DNA from: an uncultured Oscillospiraceae bacterium
GTDB taxonomy: Bacteria; Bacillota; Clostridia; Oscillospirales; Oscillospiraceae
NCBI GenBank assembly: GCA_947627085.1
Contig: CANQUO010000013.1
Span: 1-18,666, forward strand
Reading direction: 5' to 3'
DNA: 18,666 nucleotides
In this document: in pieces, positions 1-7,485 of the stretch
How the letters are laid out: every line of letters starts with the position of its first letter
Position numbering within the stretch: the stretch's first letter is position 1
Translations under genes and position numbers: made by a program
The notes under the pieces: model-generated
Database searches by the model: none
What the model was told of the DNA's origin: nothing
What the model saw: the letters and a program-made list of their open reading frames with translations, nothing else

Positions 1-271
1 CCAGGGGGATGAAGGCGATGAACATCCCGTTGTGGTACCGGAGGGACGGGGCCCAAGTGCCGGAGCCGTGGGAGGGGGCGTTATATTTTTCGAAGGGGAG
101 CTTCCTTACGCAGTAGTTTATGAGCTCCCAGTGCACAAGGTCCTTCGAGTGCAGGAGCGGCACGCCTGGGACATAGGTGAAGGAGGAGGACACCATGTAG
201 TAGTCCTCGCCCACCCTTATTACGTCGGGGTCGGAGTAATCGGCGTAAAGTATGGGGTTTTTGTAGGTCAT
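1..271 (-). CDS. Glycoside hydrolase family 43 (beta-xylosidase/arabinofuranosidase-like), N-terminal part only
   Basis: The first 90 codons of a gene that runs off the left edge of the window. The protein begins MTYKNPILYADYSDPDVIRV and continues with YYMVSSSFTYVPGVPLLHSK, the first blade of a GH43 five-bladed propeller. Asp14 in the SDPD motif fits the family's general-base aspartate. GH43 enzymes of this kind release xylose or arabinose from plant side chains; the exact specificity cannot be set from 90 residues. There is no signal peptide, so a cytoplasmic role on imported oligosaccharides is likely. Its ATG overlaps the TGA of the GH28 gene by four bases (ATGA at 271-268), which suggests translational coupling and one operon with the GH28 and GH105 genes. 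Confidence 0.9.
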   Translation of the reverse strand, partial: MTYKNPILYADYSDPDVIRVGEDYYMVSSSFTYVPGVPLLHSKDLVHWELINYCVRKLPFEKYNAPSHGSGTWAPSLRYHNGMFIAFIPL

Positions 272-1833
272 TTATCCCAGCTCCAATTCTCCACGCCGTC
301 GAGGTCCACGGGCTCGCCCACATTGCCCGTAATATCCACGTTGCGCAGTACCACGTTTTTGGCGTTCCTTATGAATATGCCCTTGCCGGCGGTGGGCTCA
401 CAGCCTGTCATCATGGCCGCCGTGCCCTCCTCGGGCTTTTCGGCAAAGGAGATGGAAACGTTCTCCATAAGCACGCTCTCGATCTTCGACTCGGGAAGGC
501 CGTAGAAGTATATCCCGGCTGTGTGGCAGTTACGGCACTGGACGTTGCGTATCTCCACAGAGCCCACTCTCGGCGTCCTGTCGTCCACGGGCAGGGCCTT
601 TTTTGTGGAGACATATTCGGACTTTCCGTCGGGGCCGCAGAAATAGAAGCTGTTTATGACGAAGGCGGACTTCACCCCGTCCATCACCACATTGTCAAAG
701 GCTATCCCGCGAAGATAGGAGTCCTTCCCGCGCCCACGGCGGGTCTTTACCCGAAGTCCCCGGTCGGTCTCCACAAAGTGGCAGTGGCTGACGGTTATCC
801 TGTCCACCCCGGCGGCGATCTCGCTCCCGATGGTGACGCCGCCGTGGCCGCGCTCCATAAGGCAGTGGTGTATGAGCACGTCGGTGGAGGGCACGCCGTA
901 GGTCCGTCCCATGTAGTATTTGCCGGACTTCACCGCCACGCAGTCGTCGCCCACGGAGAAGTGTATCCCGGCGATCTCCACGTCGGTACAGGACTCAGGA
1001 TCGATGCCGTCGGTGTTGAAGGAGTTGTGGGGGGAGCATATATGCAGATCGTAGAAATTCACGTGCTCCGAAAAATACGGGTGCAGGTTCCAGGCCGGGG
1101 AGTTTTTCACCGTGACGCCGGTGACGGTCACGTTCCGGCAGTGGTTGAAGAACATTGCCCGGGGACGGGCGGGGTGCCTTGAGTTGAGCTCCTTGTTCCA
1201 CCAGTTTGTAAAGTCCCCGCACCCGTCCAGCGTCCCGCGTCCGCAGACGGTGATGTCCTCGGCGTACATGCCTGTTATGAGGCTCACGTAGGCGTTCATG
1301 GGGTCGCCCTCCCAGGTGCCGGGGAGGAATTCACCCTTCTCGTCCCAGCTCTCTATCCGCCCGGGCAGTATGGGCAGGCGCGAGCGCTCGGGTATGGCGG
1401 AGAGAACAGCGCCCTCGGCAAGCTCCAGGGTCACGCCGCTTTTCAGGAAAAGATGTGTGAATTTATAGGTTCCCTCGGGCACCAGCACCCGGCTGTCCCG
1501 GGGGCAGACGAGTATGGCCGCCTGTATGTACCCCGTGTCGTCGGCGACACCGTCGCCGTGGGCGCCGAAGTCCCGGACGTTCAGCGTCACGAATTCATAC
1601 CTCGTTTTCACCGTGACGGGGGAGGAGAGGACGCTGCCCCGCCTCACCGCCAGGGTGTATTCCGTGTCCGGCGCAAGGCCATCCAGGGTCTCGACGGTCT
1701 TTTTTGACTTTAAGCTCGCCTTGCCGTTGACTATGAGCTCATATTCCGCCGTCTCGTAGTCCGCGTCCTCATCCAGGACCTGAAAAACCACGCTCCGGCT
1801 CGTTGTGAAGAGTATCCTTATCATATTTTCCAT
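268..1833 (-). CDS. Glycoside hydrolase family 28, polygalacturonase/exo-galacturonidase-like
   Basis: A 521-residue protein with the full GH28 signature set: NTDG at about residues 273-276, GDD at 295-297, GHGG at 329-332 and RVKT at 361-364. These supply the catalytic aspartates, the catalytic-site histidine and the substrate-binding Arg-Lys. The family hydrolyses alpha-1,4 galacturonic acid links in pectin, or rhamnogalacturonan. Residues 1-80 form a beta-rich, fibronectin-III-like segment ahead of the parallel beta-helix that begins near FVTLNVRDFGAHGDG. No signal peptide is visible, so it probably acts on short imported oligogalacturonides. The chosen ATG (1833) has GGGAGG about 10 bases upstream. 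Other possible starts are ATG 1851 and ATG 1824; the last would make an ATGA overlap with the GH105 stop. It is the middle gene of the GH105-GH28-GH43 operon. Confidence 0.93.
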   Translation of the reverse strand: MENMIRILFTTSRSVVFQVLDEDADYETAEYELIVNGKASLKSKKTVETLDGLAPDTEYTLAVRRGSVLSSPVTVKTRYEFVTLNVRDFGAHGDGVADDTGYIQAAILVCPRDSRVLVPEGTYKFTHLFLKSGVTLELAEGAVLSAIPERSRLPILPGRIESWDEKGEFLPGTWEGDPMNAYVSLITGMYAEDITVCGRGTLDGCGDFTNWWNKELNSRHPARPRAMFFNHCRNVTVTGVTVKNSPAWNLHPYFSEHVNFYDLHICSPHNSFNTDGIDPESCTDVEIAGIHFSVGDDCVAVKSGKYYMGRTYGVPSTDVLIHHCLMERGHGGVTIGSEIAAGVDRITVSHCHFVETDRGLRVKTRRGRGKDSYLRGIAFDNVVMDGVKSAFVINSFYFCGPDGKSEYVSTKKALPVDDRTPRVGSVEIRNVQCRNCHTAGIYFYGLPESKIESVLMENVSISFAEKPEEGTAAMMTGCEPTAGKGIFIRNAKNVVLRNVDITGNVGEPVDLDGVENWSWDK

Positions 1834-2951
1834 CTCTCTCCGGCCTCCCATTTTTGAAGCATTAAATATTGTGCGTAGGCCATAAACAGTGCCGCCGCCC
1901 CTTTGACGTCGTCGTCCACCACGGGCTCGGACAGGTAGTAGCCCACCGTGCCGTCGCGCCGCCCCACGTCCGGGCCCAGCCCCGCCACGGCGCAGGTGTC
2001 CGTGAGCTTGAGCTGTCCGTCCTTTTCGACCAAGCGGTTGTCGATTAGAGACGACAGTATCTTCTCCGCTCCGGGCCTGTATTTCTCCTCCAATATGAGC
2101 TCCATCCGGCAGGCCTTGAATATGGCCGCCGCCGTCATGGCCGAGCCCGAGGTCTCAAGATAGTTGCCACGAAGCTCCGGCTTATCTATGACCTGATAGA
2201 GAAGCCCCGTCTCGGGGTCGGCGAAGTGAAGCATGCTGCGAAGGGCGTCCCGGAGAGTATCCTGCATGGGACGCATGTAGTCATACACGTGCCTGTCCAT
2301 GGCCTCCACGGTGTCCGCCAGGGCCATCACATACCAGCCCATGGCCCGGAGCCAGAAATTCTTCGAGCACCCGGTCACGGGGTCGGCCCAGAATATGGAC
2401 CGGCTCTCATCGCAGCCGTGGTAGTATAGTCCCGTTTTCTCATCGCGCATAAGCACGCGAACATGCTCAAACTGCTCACAGATGTCGAGATATTGGCTCG
2501 TCTCGCCGGTGAGGGCCTCGGCCTCCATCCTGAAGGGCTGGGCCATATAGAGGCCGTCCAGCCAAATTTGATGCGGGTATATCTTCTTGTGCCAATAGTT
2601 GCCGGAGGCGGTCCGGGGCTGGGTCTCAAGCTGTTTAAGGAGTTTTTCCACCGCCGCCATGTAGCGCTTTTCCCCGGTCTCCTTATAAGCGAAAATGAGC
2701 GCCCTTCCCGGGAGCACGTCGTCGAGCCTGTATTCCTCCGGCCTATATGTACGTATGGTCCCGTCCGAAGCTACGAAGCTGTCGGCGTAGGCCAGGGCGT
2801 AGTCCCGGAATTTCCTGTCCCCCGTGGCCGCGTACAGCTGTGTGGCCGCCACCGCCGCGCACCCGTCGGCGTAGTTCCACTTATCAAGATTTAATCTTCC
2901 GAGGTCGCGGTAGAAATCGTCAATATAGCTTTGGAGCTTTTGAGTGTCCAT
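1821..2951 (-). CDS. Glycoside hydrolase family 105, unsaturated rhamnogalacturonyl/uronyl hydrolase
   Basis: A 376-residue (alpha/alpha)6-barrel protein of the YteR/YesR family. It removes the 4,5-unsaturated uronic acid that pectin lyases leave at the non-reducing end. Family landmarks are KWNYADGCA near residue 25, RLDDVLPGRALI (Asp77/78), and HQIWLDGLYM with Asp132, which matches the catalytic aspartate. KNFWLRAMGWYVMALAD and ETSGSAM follow. Its length is normal for the family and there is no signal peptide, which implies cytoplasmic action. The ATG at 2951 is chosen over the upstream ATG at 2975 because a perfect GGAGG (2962-2958) sits six bases before it. It is the first gene of a minus-strand operon and its 3' end overlaps the GH28 gene. 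A product of the PL22 lyase encoded at 16029-17177 could feed this pathway. Confidence 0.95.
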   Translation of the reverse strand: MDTQKLQSYIDDFYRDLGRLNLDKWNYADGCAAVAATQLYAATGDRKFRDYALAYADSFVASDGTIRTYRPEEYRLDDVLPGRALIFAYKETGEKRYMAAVEKLLKQLETQPRTASGNYWHKKIYPHQIWLDGLYMAQPFRMEAEALTGETSQYLDICEQFEHVRVLMRDEKTGLYYHGCDESRSIFWADPVTGCSKNFWLRAMGWYVMALADTVEAMDRHVYDYMRPMQDTLRDALRSMLHFADPETGLLYQVIDKPELRGNYLETSGSAMTAAAIFKACRMELILEEKYRPGAEKILSSLIDNRLVEKDGQLKLTDTCAVAGLGPDVGRRDGTVGYYLSEPVVDDDVKGAAALFMAYAQYLMLQKWEAGERWKI

Positions 2952-2988
2952 ATGATGCCTCCAAACATATAGCATATAGGATGAATGT

Positions 2989-2994
2989 ATTATA
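2989..2994 (-). promoter_or_regulatory. Probable -10 box of the GH105-GH28-GH43 operon
   Basis: On the minus strand a perfect TATAAT lies about 38 bases before the GH105 ATG. No good -35 box is found at 16-18 bases, so the promoter may need an activator. A 10-base direct repeat, TATGCTATAT on the minus strand (plus-strand copies at 2967-2976 and 2992-3001, 25 bases apart), straddles this region. One copy overlaps the -10 box, which would suit a regulator site. Confidence 0.5.
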
Positions 2995-3078
2995 TAGCAT
3001 AAAACCGGAAATATCTACCCAAAAAAGCAAAAAAGCACGAAATACAAACATTACGGAGGCTCACGAAAAAATATATCC

Positions 3079-3107
3079 TTGAAAACACGGCCTGTAAGTG
3101 GTATAAT
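3079..3107 (+). promoter_or_regulatory. Sigma-A promoter of the murD-like/capA-like/malQ/GH13 operon
   Basis: TTGAAA (3079-3084) and TATAAT (3102-3107) are separated by exactly 17 bases, five of six and six of six matches to the sigma-A consensus. The start of transcription should fall near 3114, giving a leader of about 30 bases to the ATG at 3145. A GGAGG lies seven bases before that ATG. It is the only strong promoter seen ahead of the five-gene run that ends at 9375. Confidence 0.82.
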
Positions 3108-3144
3108 ATCATAAGATACTGTGCGTATTTACGGAGGAAGTCGC

Positions 3145-4332
3145 ATGAACATAGCGGAAAGGCTTGAGGGGAAGAACGTGCTCATCTGGGGGTGCGGCCG
3201 GGAGGGGAGCTCCACCCGGCGGTTCATTGAAGCGCACTCACATGTGGCGGGCCTTACCGTGTTTGAGGGGACGGAGCGGGAGCTTGACGCCGAGCCCTAC
3301 GATATAATAATAAAAAGCCCGGGGATACCGGTTGAAAATTACATTGACAAATATACCTCACAGACGGAGCTTTTCCTCTCGGAGTTTGCCCCACAAACCG
3401 TGGGCGTGACGGGCACCAAGGGCAAGAGCACCACCTCGGCCATGCTTTACAGGGCCTTGCGGGAGTGCCTGGGGGACAGGGTGAAGCTGGTGGGTAACAT
3501 CGGCCTTCCGTGCCTGGACCTCTACGACGAATACGACGGCGACAGCGTCATAGTGTTTGAGATGTCCTGCCACCAGCTTTCAAATCTGCGCCTGTCGCCC
3601 CACGTGTCGGTGTTTCTCAACCTCTTCGAGGACCATCTGGACCGCTATAAAACCCGGGAGAGGTATTTCGAGGCGAAAAAGCCCATCGCTGCCCACCAGG
3701 GGCCGGGGGACTTTCTCTTTATAAGAGACGATGTGCCGGAGATAGAGACGAAAGCTCAGAAGATCGTCATACCCCACGACGATAAGACCCTGTTTGACCT
3801 GAAGCTCCCCGGGGAGCACAATCAGCTGAACGCCAGATTCGTGGAGGAGGTCTGTACCACGGTCTACGGCTGTGAGGAGGATAAAATACGCCGCGCGCTT
3901 TTGGACTTTGAGGGCCTTCCCCACCGGATGAGCCACGTGGCCACGGTGTCCGGAGTTGACTACTACGACGACTCCATATCCACCATCCCCGAGGCCACCA
4001 TTGAGGCGCTGAGGAGCGTAAAAAACGCGAAAACCGTGCTCATCGGGGGCATGGACAGGAACATAAACTACGATATTTTAATAGATTTTATAAAAAACCA
4101 CGGGGAATTTGAGTATATTTTCTCATATGAATCGGGCAGACGGATATATGACGAGGTAAAGGGCATACCCAATTGCCGCTATACCGAGGACCTTAAAGGC
4201 GCGGTGGAGCTGGCAAGGGAGCTCACTCCGGCGGGCGGGGCATGCGTGCTGAGCCCGGCGGCGGCGTCCTACGGGTATTTTAAAAATTTTGAGGAGCGCG
4301 GCGACGCGTTTTTGAAATACGTGCTTGGGTGA
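3145..4332 (+). CDS. MurD-like Mur ligase (UDP-N-acetylmuramoylalanine-glutamate ligase family)
   Basis: A 395-residue ATP-dependent amide ligase, shorter than usual MurD (about 440-460). An N-terminal Rossmann-like domain has GCGREGSS near residue 16. The P-loop TGTKGKSTT is at 89-97, EMSCHQL at 139-145, and NLFEDHLDRY and EAKK (the likely carbamylated lysine) follow; the HR pair is near 260. The C-terminal domain has YYDDSISTIPEAT, LIGGMDRN and LSPAAASYGYFKNFEERG, the last clearly MurD-type. Compared from memory with E. coli MurD, the SKATN stretch is SISTI and the glutamate-contacting Lys of GGDGKG is Arg, so it is a divergent branch. The ATG at 3145 follows GGAGG by seven bases. It could be a second MurD, or an amide ligase that works with the CapA-like protein four bases downstream. 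The acceptor substrate is not certain. Confidence 0.85.
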   Translation: MNIAERLEGKNVLIWGCGREGSSTRRFIEAHSHVAGLTVFEGTERELDAEPYDIIIKSPGIPVENYIDKYTSQTELFLSEFAPQTVGVTGTKGKSTTSAMLYRALRECLGDRVKLVGNIGLPCLDLYDEYDGDSVIVFEMSCHQLSNLRLSPHVSVFLNLFEDHLDRYKTRERYFEAKKPIAAHQGPGDFLFIRDDVPEIETKAQKIVIPHDDKTLFDLKLPGEHNQLNARFVEEVCTTVYGCEEDKIRRALLDFEGLPHRMSHVATVSGVDYYDDSISTIPEATIEALRSVKNAKTVLIGGMDRNINYDILIDFIKNHGEFEYIFSYESGRRIYDEVKGIPNCRYTEDLKGAVELARELTPAGGACVLSPAAASYGYFKNFEERGDAFLKYVLG

Positions 4333-4336
4333 TTTT

Positions 4337-5500
4337 ATGAAGGACACGACCTCGCTTATTTTCACCGGAGACATCGGCTTTGACCGGTACATGGACGGCC
4401 GGTGGAGCGACCCGGAGCTTTTGTCACCGGAGATACTTGATTTTCTCTCCTCAGCCGGCCACGTTGTGGCCAACGTGGAGGGGCCGTTGATCTGCGGTGA
4501 GAGGAACACCGAGAGCGCCGGGGCAAAACAGCTACGCCACACCATGGACCCCGAAGTGGGGGGACTGCTCCAAAAAATCGGGGCGGACATATGGAATATC
4601 TGCAATAACCACATAATGGACGCGGGGCCCGAGGGGCTGGAGAGCACCTTAAGCGAGGCGAAATGGCGCGGGGCCGTGACCTTGGGCGCGGGGATGGATT
4701 TAAGCGAGGCCGCAAGGCCCGTCATACTGCCCGAGGCCGGCGGGATAGGGCTTCTGGGCGTGGGCTATCAGCGCGGGTGCAAGCCGGCGGGTGAAAATAA
4801 GGCCGGGTGCCTGAGCTGGAGCGACATGGACACCATAAAAAGGGCGGTTCGGGAGATAAAAAGCTCCTGCCGCTGGTGCGTTATCGTCTCCCACGGGGGA
4901 GAGGAGTTCACCGCCTTGCCCGCGCCATACACCCGGGACCGCTATCTTGCCTACCTCGACATGGGAGCGGACATAGTTGTGTGCCACCACCCCCACGTGC
5001 CCATGAATTATGAGCTTATAGGGGACAAGGCCATATTTTACTCCCTGGGCAATTTTATATTCGACACGGACTATCAGCGTGCCCAGTTCAACACGGAAAA
5101 GGGCGTGCTTTTAAAGCTCACGTTTACGGAAAACGCCTTTACTTTCGAGCCCATGGGCATAAAAATAGACAGGGGCTCCGAGCGGGTGGTCCGGGGGGAA
5201 ATACCCAAAATATTCCGGGACGTACCGGAAAATGAGTATGAGCTCCTCCTGCCCCTGGCCGCCAAAATGTTTATCGCCGCAACCAAAAGACAGCAGATTT
5301 ATCTATATCCGGAGAGATACCGTGATGCCGATGAGGAGACTTGGCGGGAAAACTTTGAAAACCCCAAGCGCTCCGGGCGAGTCCCCGGGGAGGCGCTGGA
5401 TTTCGCCATAATCTGTCCGCTTGCCCAGCGCGAGAGCGAGAGGGAATGGGAGCGCAGTAGGCTTGCGGACGTGAAGGAGTATATACTTGAGCAGATGTGA
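4337..5500 (+). CDS. CapA-like (PgsA family) calcineurin-fold metallophosphoesterase
   Basis: A 387-residue protein with the CapA/poly-gamma-glutamate family layout: TGDIGFDRYM near residues 10-19, ANVEGPL at 45-51, CNNHIMDAG near 90, VSHGGEE near 185, CHHPHVP near 217 and SLGNFIFD at 236-243. These His, Asp and Asn residues form the two-metal site of a calcineurin-like fold. Classical CapA/PgsA proteins are membrane-anchored; this one starts MKDTTSLIFTGD with no signal peptide or membrane helix, so it looks cytoplasmic. The ATG at 4337 is four bases after the Mur ligase stop; an in-frame TTG at 4325 would add four residues. CapB of poly-glutamate systems is a Mur-ligase relative, so the pair is suggestive, but no capC-like transporter is present. 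Confidence 0.85.
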   Translation: MKDTTSLIFTGDIGFDRYMDGRWSDPELLSPEILDFLSSAGHVVANVEGPLICGERNTESAGAKQLRHTMDPEVGGLLQKIGADIWNICNNHIMDAGPEGLESTLSEAKWRGAVTLGAGMDLSEAARPVILPEAGGIGLLGVGYQRGCKPAGENKAGCLSWSDMDTIKRAVREIKSSCRWCVIVSHGGEEFTALPAPYTRDRYLAYLDMGADIVVCHHPHVPMNYELIGDKAIFYSLGNFIFDTDYQRAQFNTEKGVLLKLTFTENAFTFEPMGIKIDRGSERVVRGEIPKIFRDVPENEYELLLPLAAKMFIAATKRQQIYLYPERYRDADEETWRENFENPKRSGRVPGEALDFAIICPLAQRESEREWERSRLADVKEYILEQM

Positions 5501-5513
5501 AATTGATACCTCG

Positions 5514-6041
5514 ATGATAATACGCAAGGCTGACTATGGGGACATCCCACGGATGGGCGAGCTTTACGATGAGGCCCGGGCCTCACTTCGGGCCCTCGGC
5601 GTCGACCAGTGGCAGGACGGGTACCCCAATGAGGAGACGGCGAGGCGGGACATTGAGGAGGGTATCGCCCACGTGGTCACGGAAAACGGGGCGGTCATCG
5701 CCACGGCGGCTGTGTACGTGGGGCATGAGCCAACCTATGACGAGATTTACGGCGGGGAGTGGGAGCTTGATGATTTAAGCTACGGCATCATACACCGCAT
5801 AGCGGTGGCGCCGGAGGCGAAAAACACGGGCGTGGCATCCATGATAATGGACTACTGCGCCGAGCTTGCCGCGATTGCCGGCGCGATCTCCGCCCGGTGC
5901 GACACCCACGAGGACAACAGGCCCATGCGCCATACCCTTGAGAAAAACGGATATGTCCGCCGGGGCGTAATTTATTTGAAAAGCGGCGCGCCAAGGGCGG
6001 CCTACGAGAAAATATTAAAGCATATGGAGGGTCAAACATGA
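5514..6041 (+). CDS. GNAT family N-acetyltransferase
   Basis: A 175-residue single-domain GNAT protein. It opens with MIIRKADYGDIPRMGELYDE, the usual strand 1/helix 1, and has the acetyl-CoA-binding motif A at about residues 93-117 (IHRIAVAPEAKNTGVASMI). The motif B end is NRPMRHTLEKNGYVRRG. The family moves an acetyl group from acetyl-CoA to an amine; the acceptor is unknown. It sits 13 bases after the capA-like gene and overlaps malQ by four bases (ATGA at 6038-6041), so it belongs to the same run. The ATG at 5514 is preferred to the in-frame TTG at 5487, which lies inside capA-like, although no strong ribosome-binding site precedes it; coupling to the upstream gene may help. Confidence 0.9.
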   Translation: MIIRKADYGDIPRMGELYDEARASLRALGVDQWQDGYPNEETARRDIEEGIAHVVTENGAVIATAAVYVGHEPTYDEIYGGEWELDDLSYGIIHRIAVAPEAKNTGVASMIMDYCAELAAIAGAISARCDTHEDNRPMRHTLEKNGYVRRGVIYLKSGAPRAAYEKILKHMEGQT

Positions 6042-7483
6042 GAAAGAGCGGAATTTTGATGCCGGTGGCCTCACTGCCGTCAAAATACGGTATCGGCGGC
6101 TTCGGGCGGGAGGCGTATGAATTTGTGGACATGCTGGCACGGGCCCATGTGCGCATATGGCAGATTTTGCCGCTAAACCCCTTGGGCTACGGCAACTCGC
6201 CCTACCAGCCCTTAAGCTCCTTCGCCGGGGACGAGAGCTACATAGACCTGGACATTTTAAAGGACGAGGGGCTTTTGGAGGGGGACATAGAGGGCTTCTC
6301 CGGCCCGGAGAGCGACAGGATAGACTACTCCGGGGCCCGTGCCCACAAGGAGCGCTATCTGCGCGTGGCCTATGAGCGTTTCAAGCCCGACAGGGAGTAT
6401 AAGAGATTCCAAAAATACTCCTGGGTGTACCCCTACGCCGTATTCGTGGCCCTTAAGACCCAGAACGGCCTTAAAAGCTGGACCGAGTGGCCAAGAGAAC
6501 AGCGTCAGTGGATAGTTGACGGCCAATACGACATATCCCACCTTTCAGATGAGATAGGCTACCGGATGTTCGCCCAGTTTGAGTTTTACCGCCAGTGGAT
6601 GGCCCTCAAGAAATACGCAAACTCAAAGGGCGTGGAGATAATGGGGGACATACCCTTCTACGTGGGCCTCGACTCGCTCGATGTGTGGCAGGCAAGGGAG
6701 GACTTCCTTATAAACGGCGACGGGGTGCCCTCCTTCATCGCCGGGGTACCGCCGGACTACTTCAATGTGGACGGACAGCGCTGGGGCAACCCCATCTACG
6801 ACTGGGAGCACCTGAAGGAAAACGGCTTTGGCTTCTGGATAGAGCGGCTTCGCTACTCGTCGGTCCTTTACGACATACTTCGGATAGACCACTTCAGGGC
6901 CTTTGATACATACTGGAAGATACCCGCCAGCTGTCCCACGGCGAGAGTGGGCGAGTGGATCGAGGCCCCGGGATATGAGCTCTTTGACGAGATATTCAGA
7001 AAGCTCCCGAAGATAAAGATAGTGGCGGAGGACCTGGGGGACCTTCGTCCCCAGGTGCTGGAGCTCCGGGACCACTACGGTCTTACGGGCATGAATGTGG
7101 CGGAGTTTACCTTCATGGACCCCAATCAGCCGATCGAGAAAAACCACCTTGTCTACACCGGTACCCACGATAACCAGCCTGTCATGGGCTGGTACAAGGA
7201 CCGGACGGCGGAGGAGAAAAGACGGATAAACGAATTTATGCTCCCCTACGGCGGGCCCCATGTGAAGCTTTCAAAGAAGCTCACAAAGTACATCTTTGCC
7301 TCAAAGGCACGTATGGCAATCGTGCCCATTATGGACGTCCTGGGCCTGGACGACAGGGCGCGGCTCAACGAGCCCGGGACAGTGGGGAGCCCCAACTGGG
7401 AGTGGCGGCTTAGCTCCTTTGACGGCTTTAAGCGCCACATACCGGAGCTTCGAAGGATGATAATAGAGACGAGACGGGGGTAA
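6038..7483 (+). CDS. malQ: 4-alpha-glucanotransferase (amylomaltase, GH77)
   Basis: A 481-residue GH77 enzyme of normal length. It moves alpha-1,4-glucan segments between maltodextrins and frees glucose in cytoplasmic maltodextrin use. Conserved parts are MPVASLPSKYGIG at the N-terminus, YGNSPYQPLSSFAG, GDIPFYV, and the three catalytic sites: Asp284 in LRIDHFRAFD, Glu331 in VAEDLGDLRPQV and Asp378 in YTGTHDNQ. The usual DHFRGF reads DHFRAF here, a mild change. GGAGG seven to eight bases before the ATG supports the start, which overlaps the GNAT stop. It is followed after two bases by the GH13 gene, so the two starch-fragment enzymes are almost surely made together. Confidence 0.97.
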   Translation: MRKSGILMPVASLPSKYGIGGFGREAYEFVDMLARAHVRIWQILPLNPLGYGNSPYQPLSSFAGDESYIDLDILKDEGLLEGDIEGFSGPESDRIDYSGARAHKERYLRVAYERFKPDREYKRFQKYSWVYPYAVFVALKTQNGLKSWTEWPREQRQWIVDGQYDISHLSDEIGYRMFAQFEFYRQWMALKKYANSKGVEIMGDIPFYVGLDSLDVWQAREDFLINGDGVPSFIAGVPPDYFNVDGQRWGNPIYDWEHLKENGFGFWIERLRYSSVLYDILRIDHFRAFDTYWKIPASCPTARVGEWIEAPGYELFDEIFRKLPKIKIVAEDLGDLRPQVLELRDHYGLTGMNVAEFTFMDPNQPIEKNHLVYTGTHDNQPVMGWYKDRTAEEKRRINEFMLPYGGPHVKLSKKLTKYIFASKARMAIVPIMDVLGLDDRARLNEPGTVGSPNWEWRLSSFDGFKRHIPELRRMIIETRRG

Positions 7484-7485
7484 AT

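Noticed and set aside
523..1182. A 219-codon plus-strand reading frame opposite the GH28 gene
   Set aside because: It mirrors the GH28 coding strand, has low-complexity Val/His/Gly-rich protein and no family motif; it is a by-product of GC-rich codon use. The frames at 4123-4725 (-), 6623-7261 (-), 7513-8010 (-), 13508-14155 (-) and 14566-15135 (-) were rejected for the same reason.
3145..5500. A true poly-gamma-glutamate capsule operon (capBCA)
   Set aside because: The ligase is MurD-like and not CapB-like, CapC is missing and the CapA-like protein has no membrane anchor; kept only as a loose analogy.
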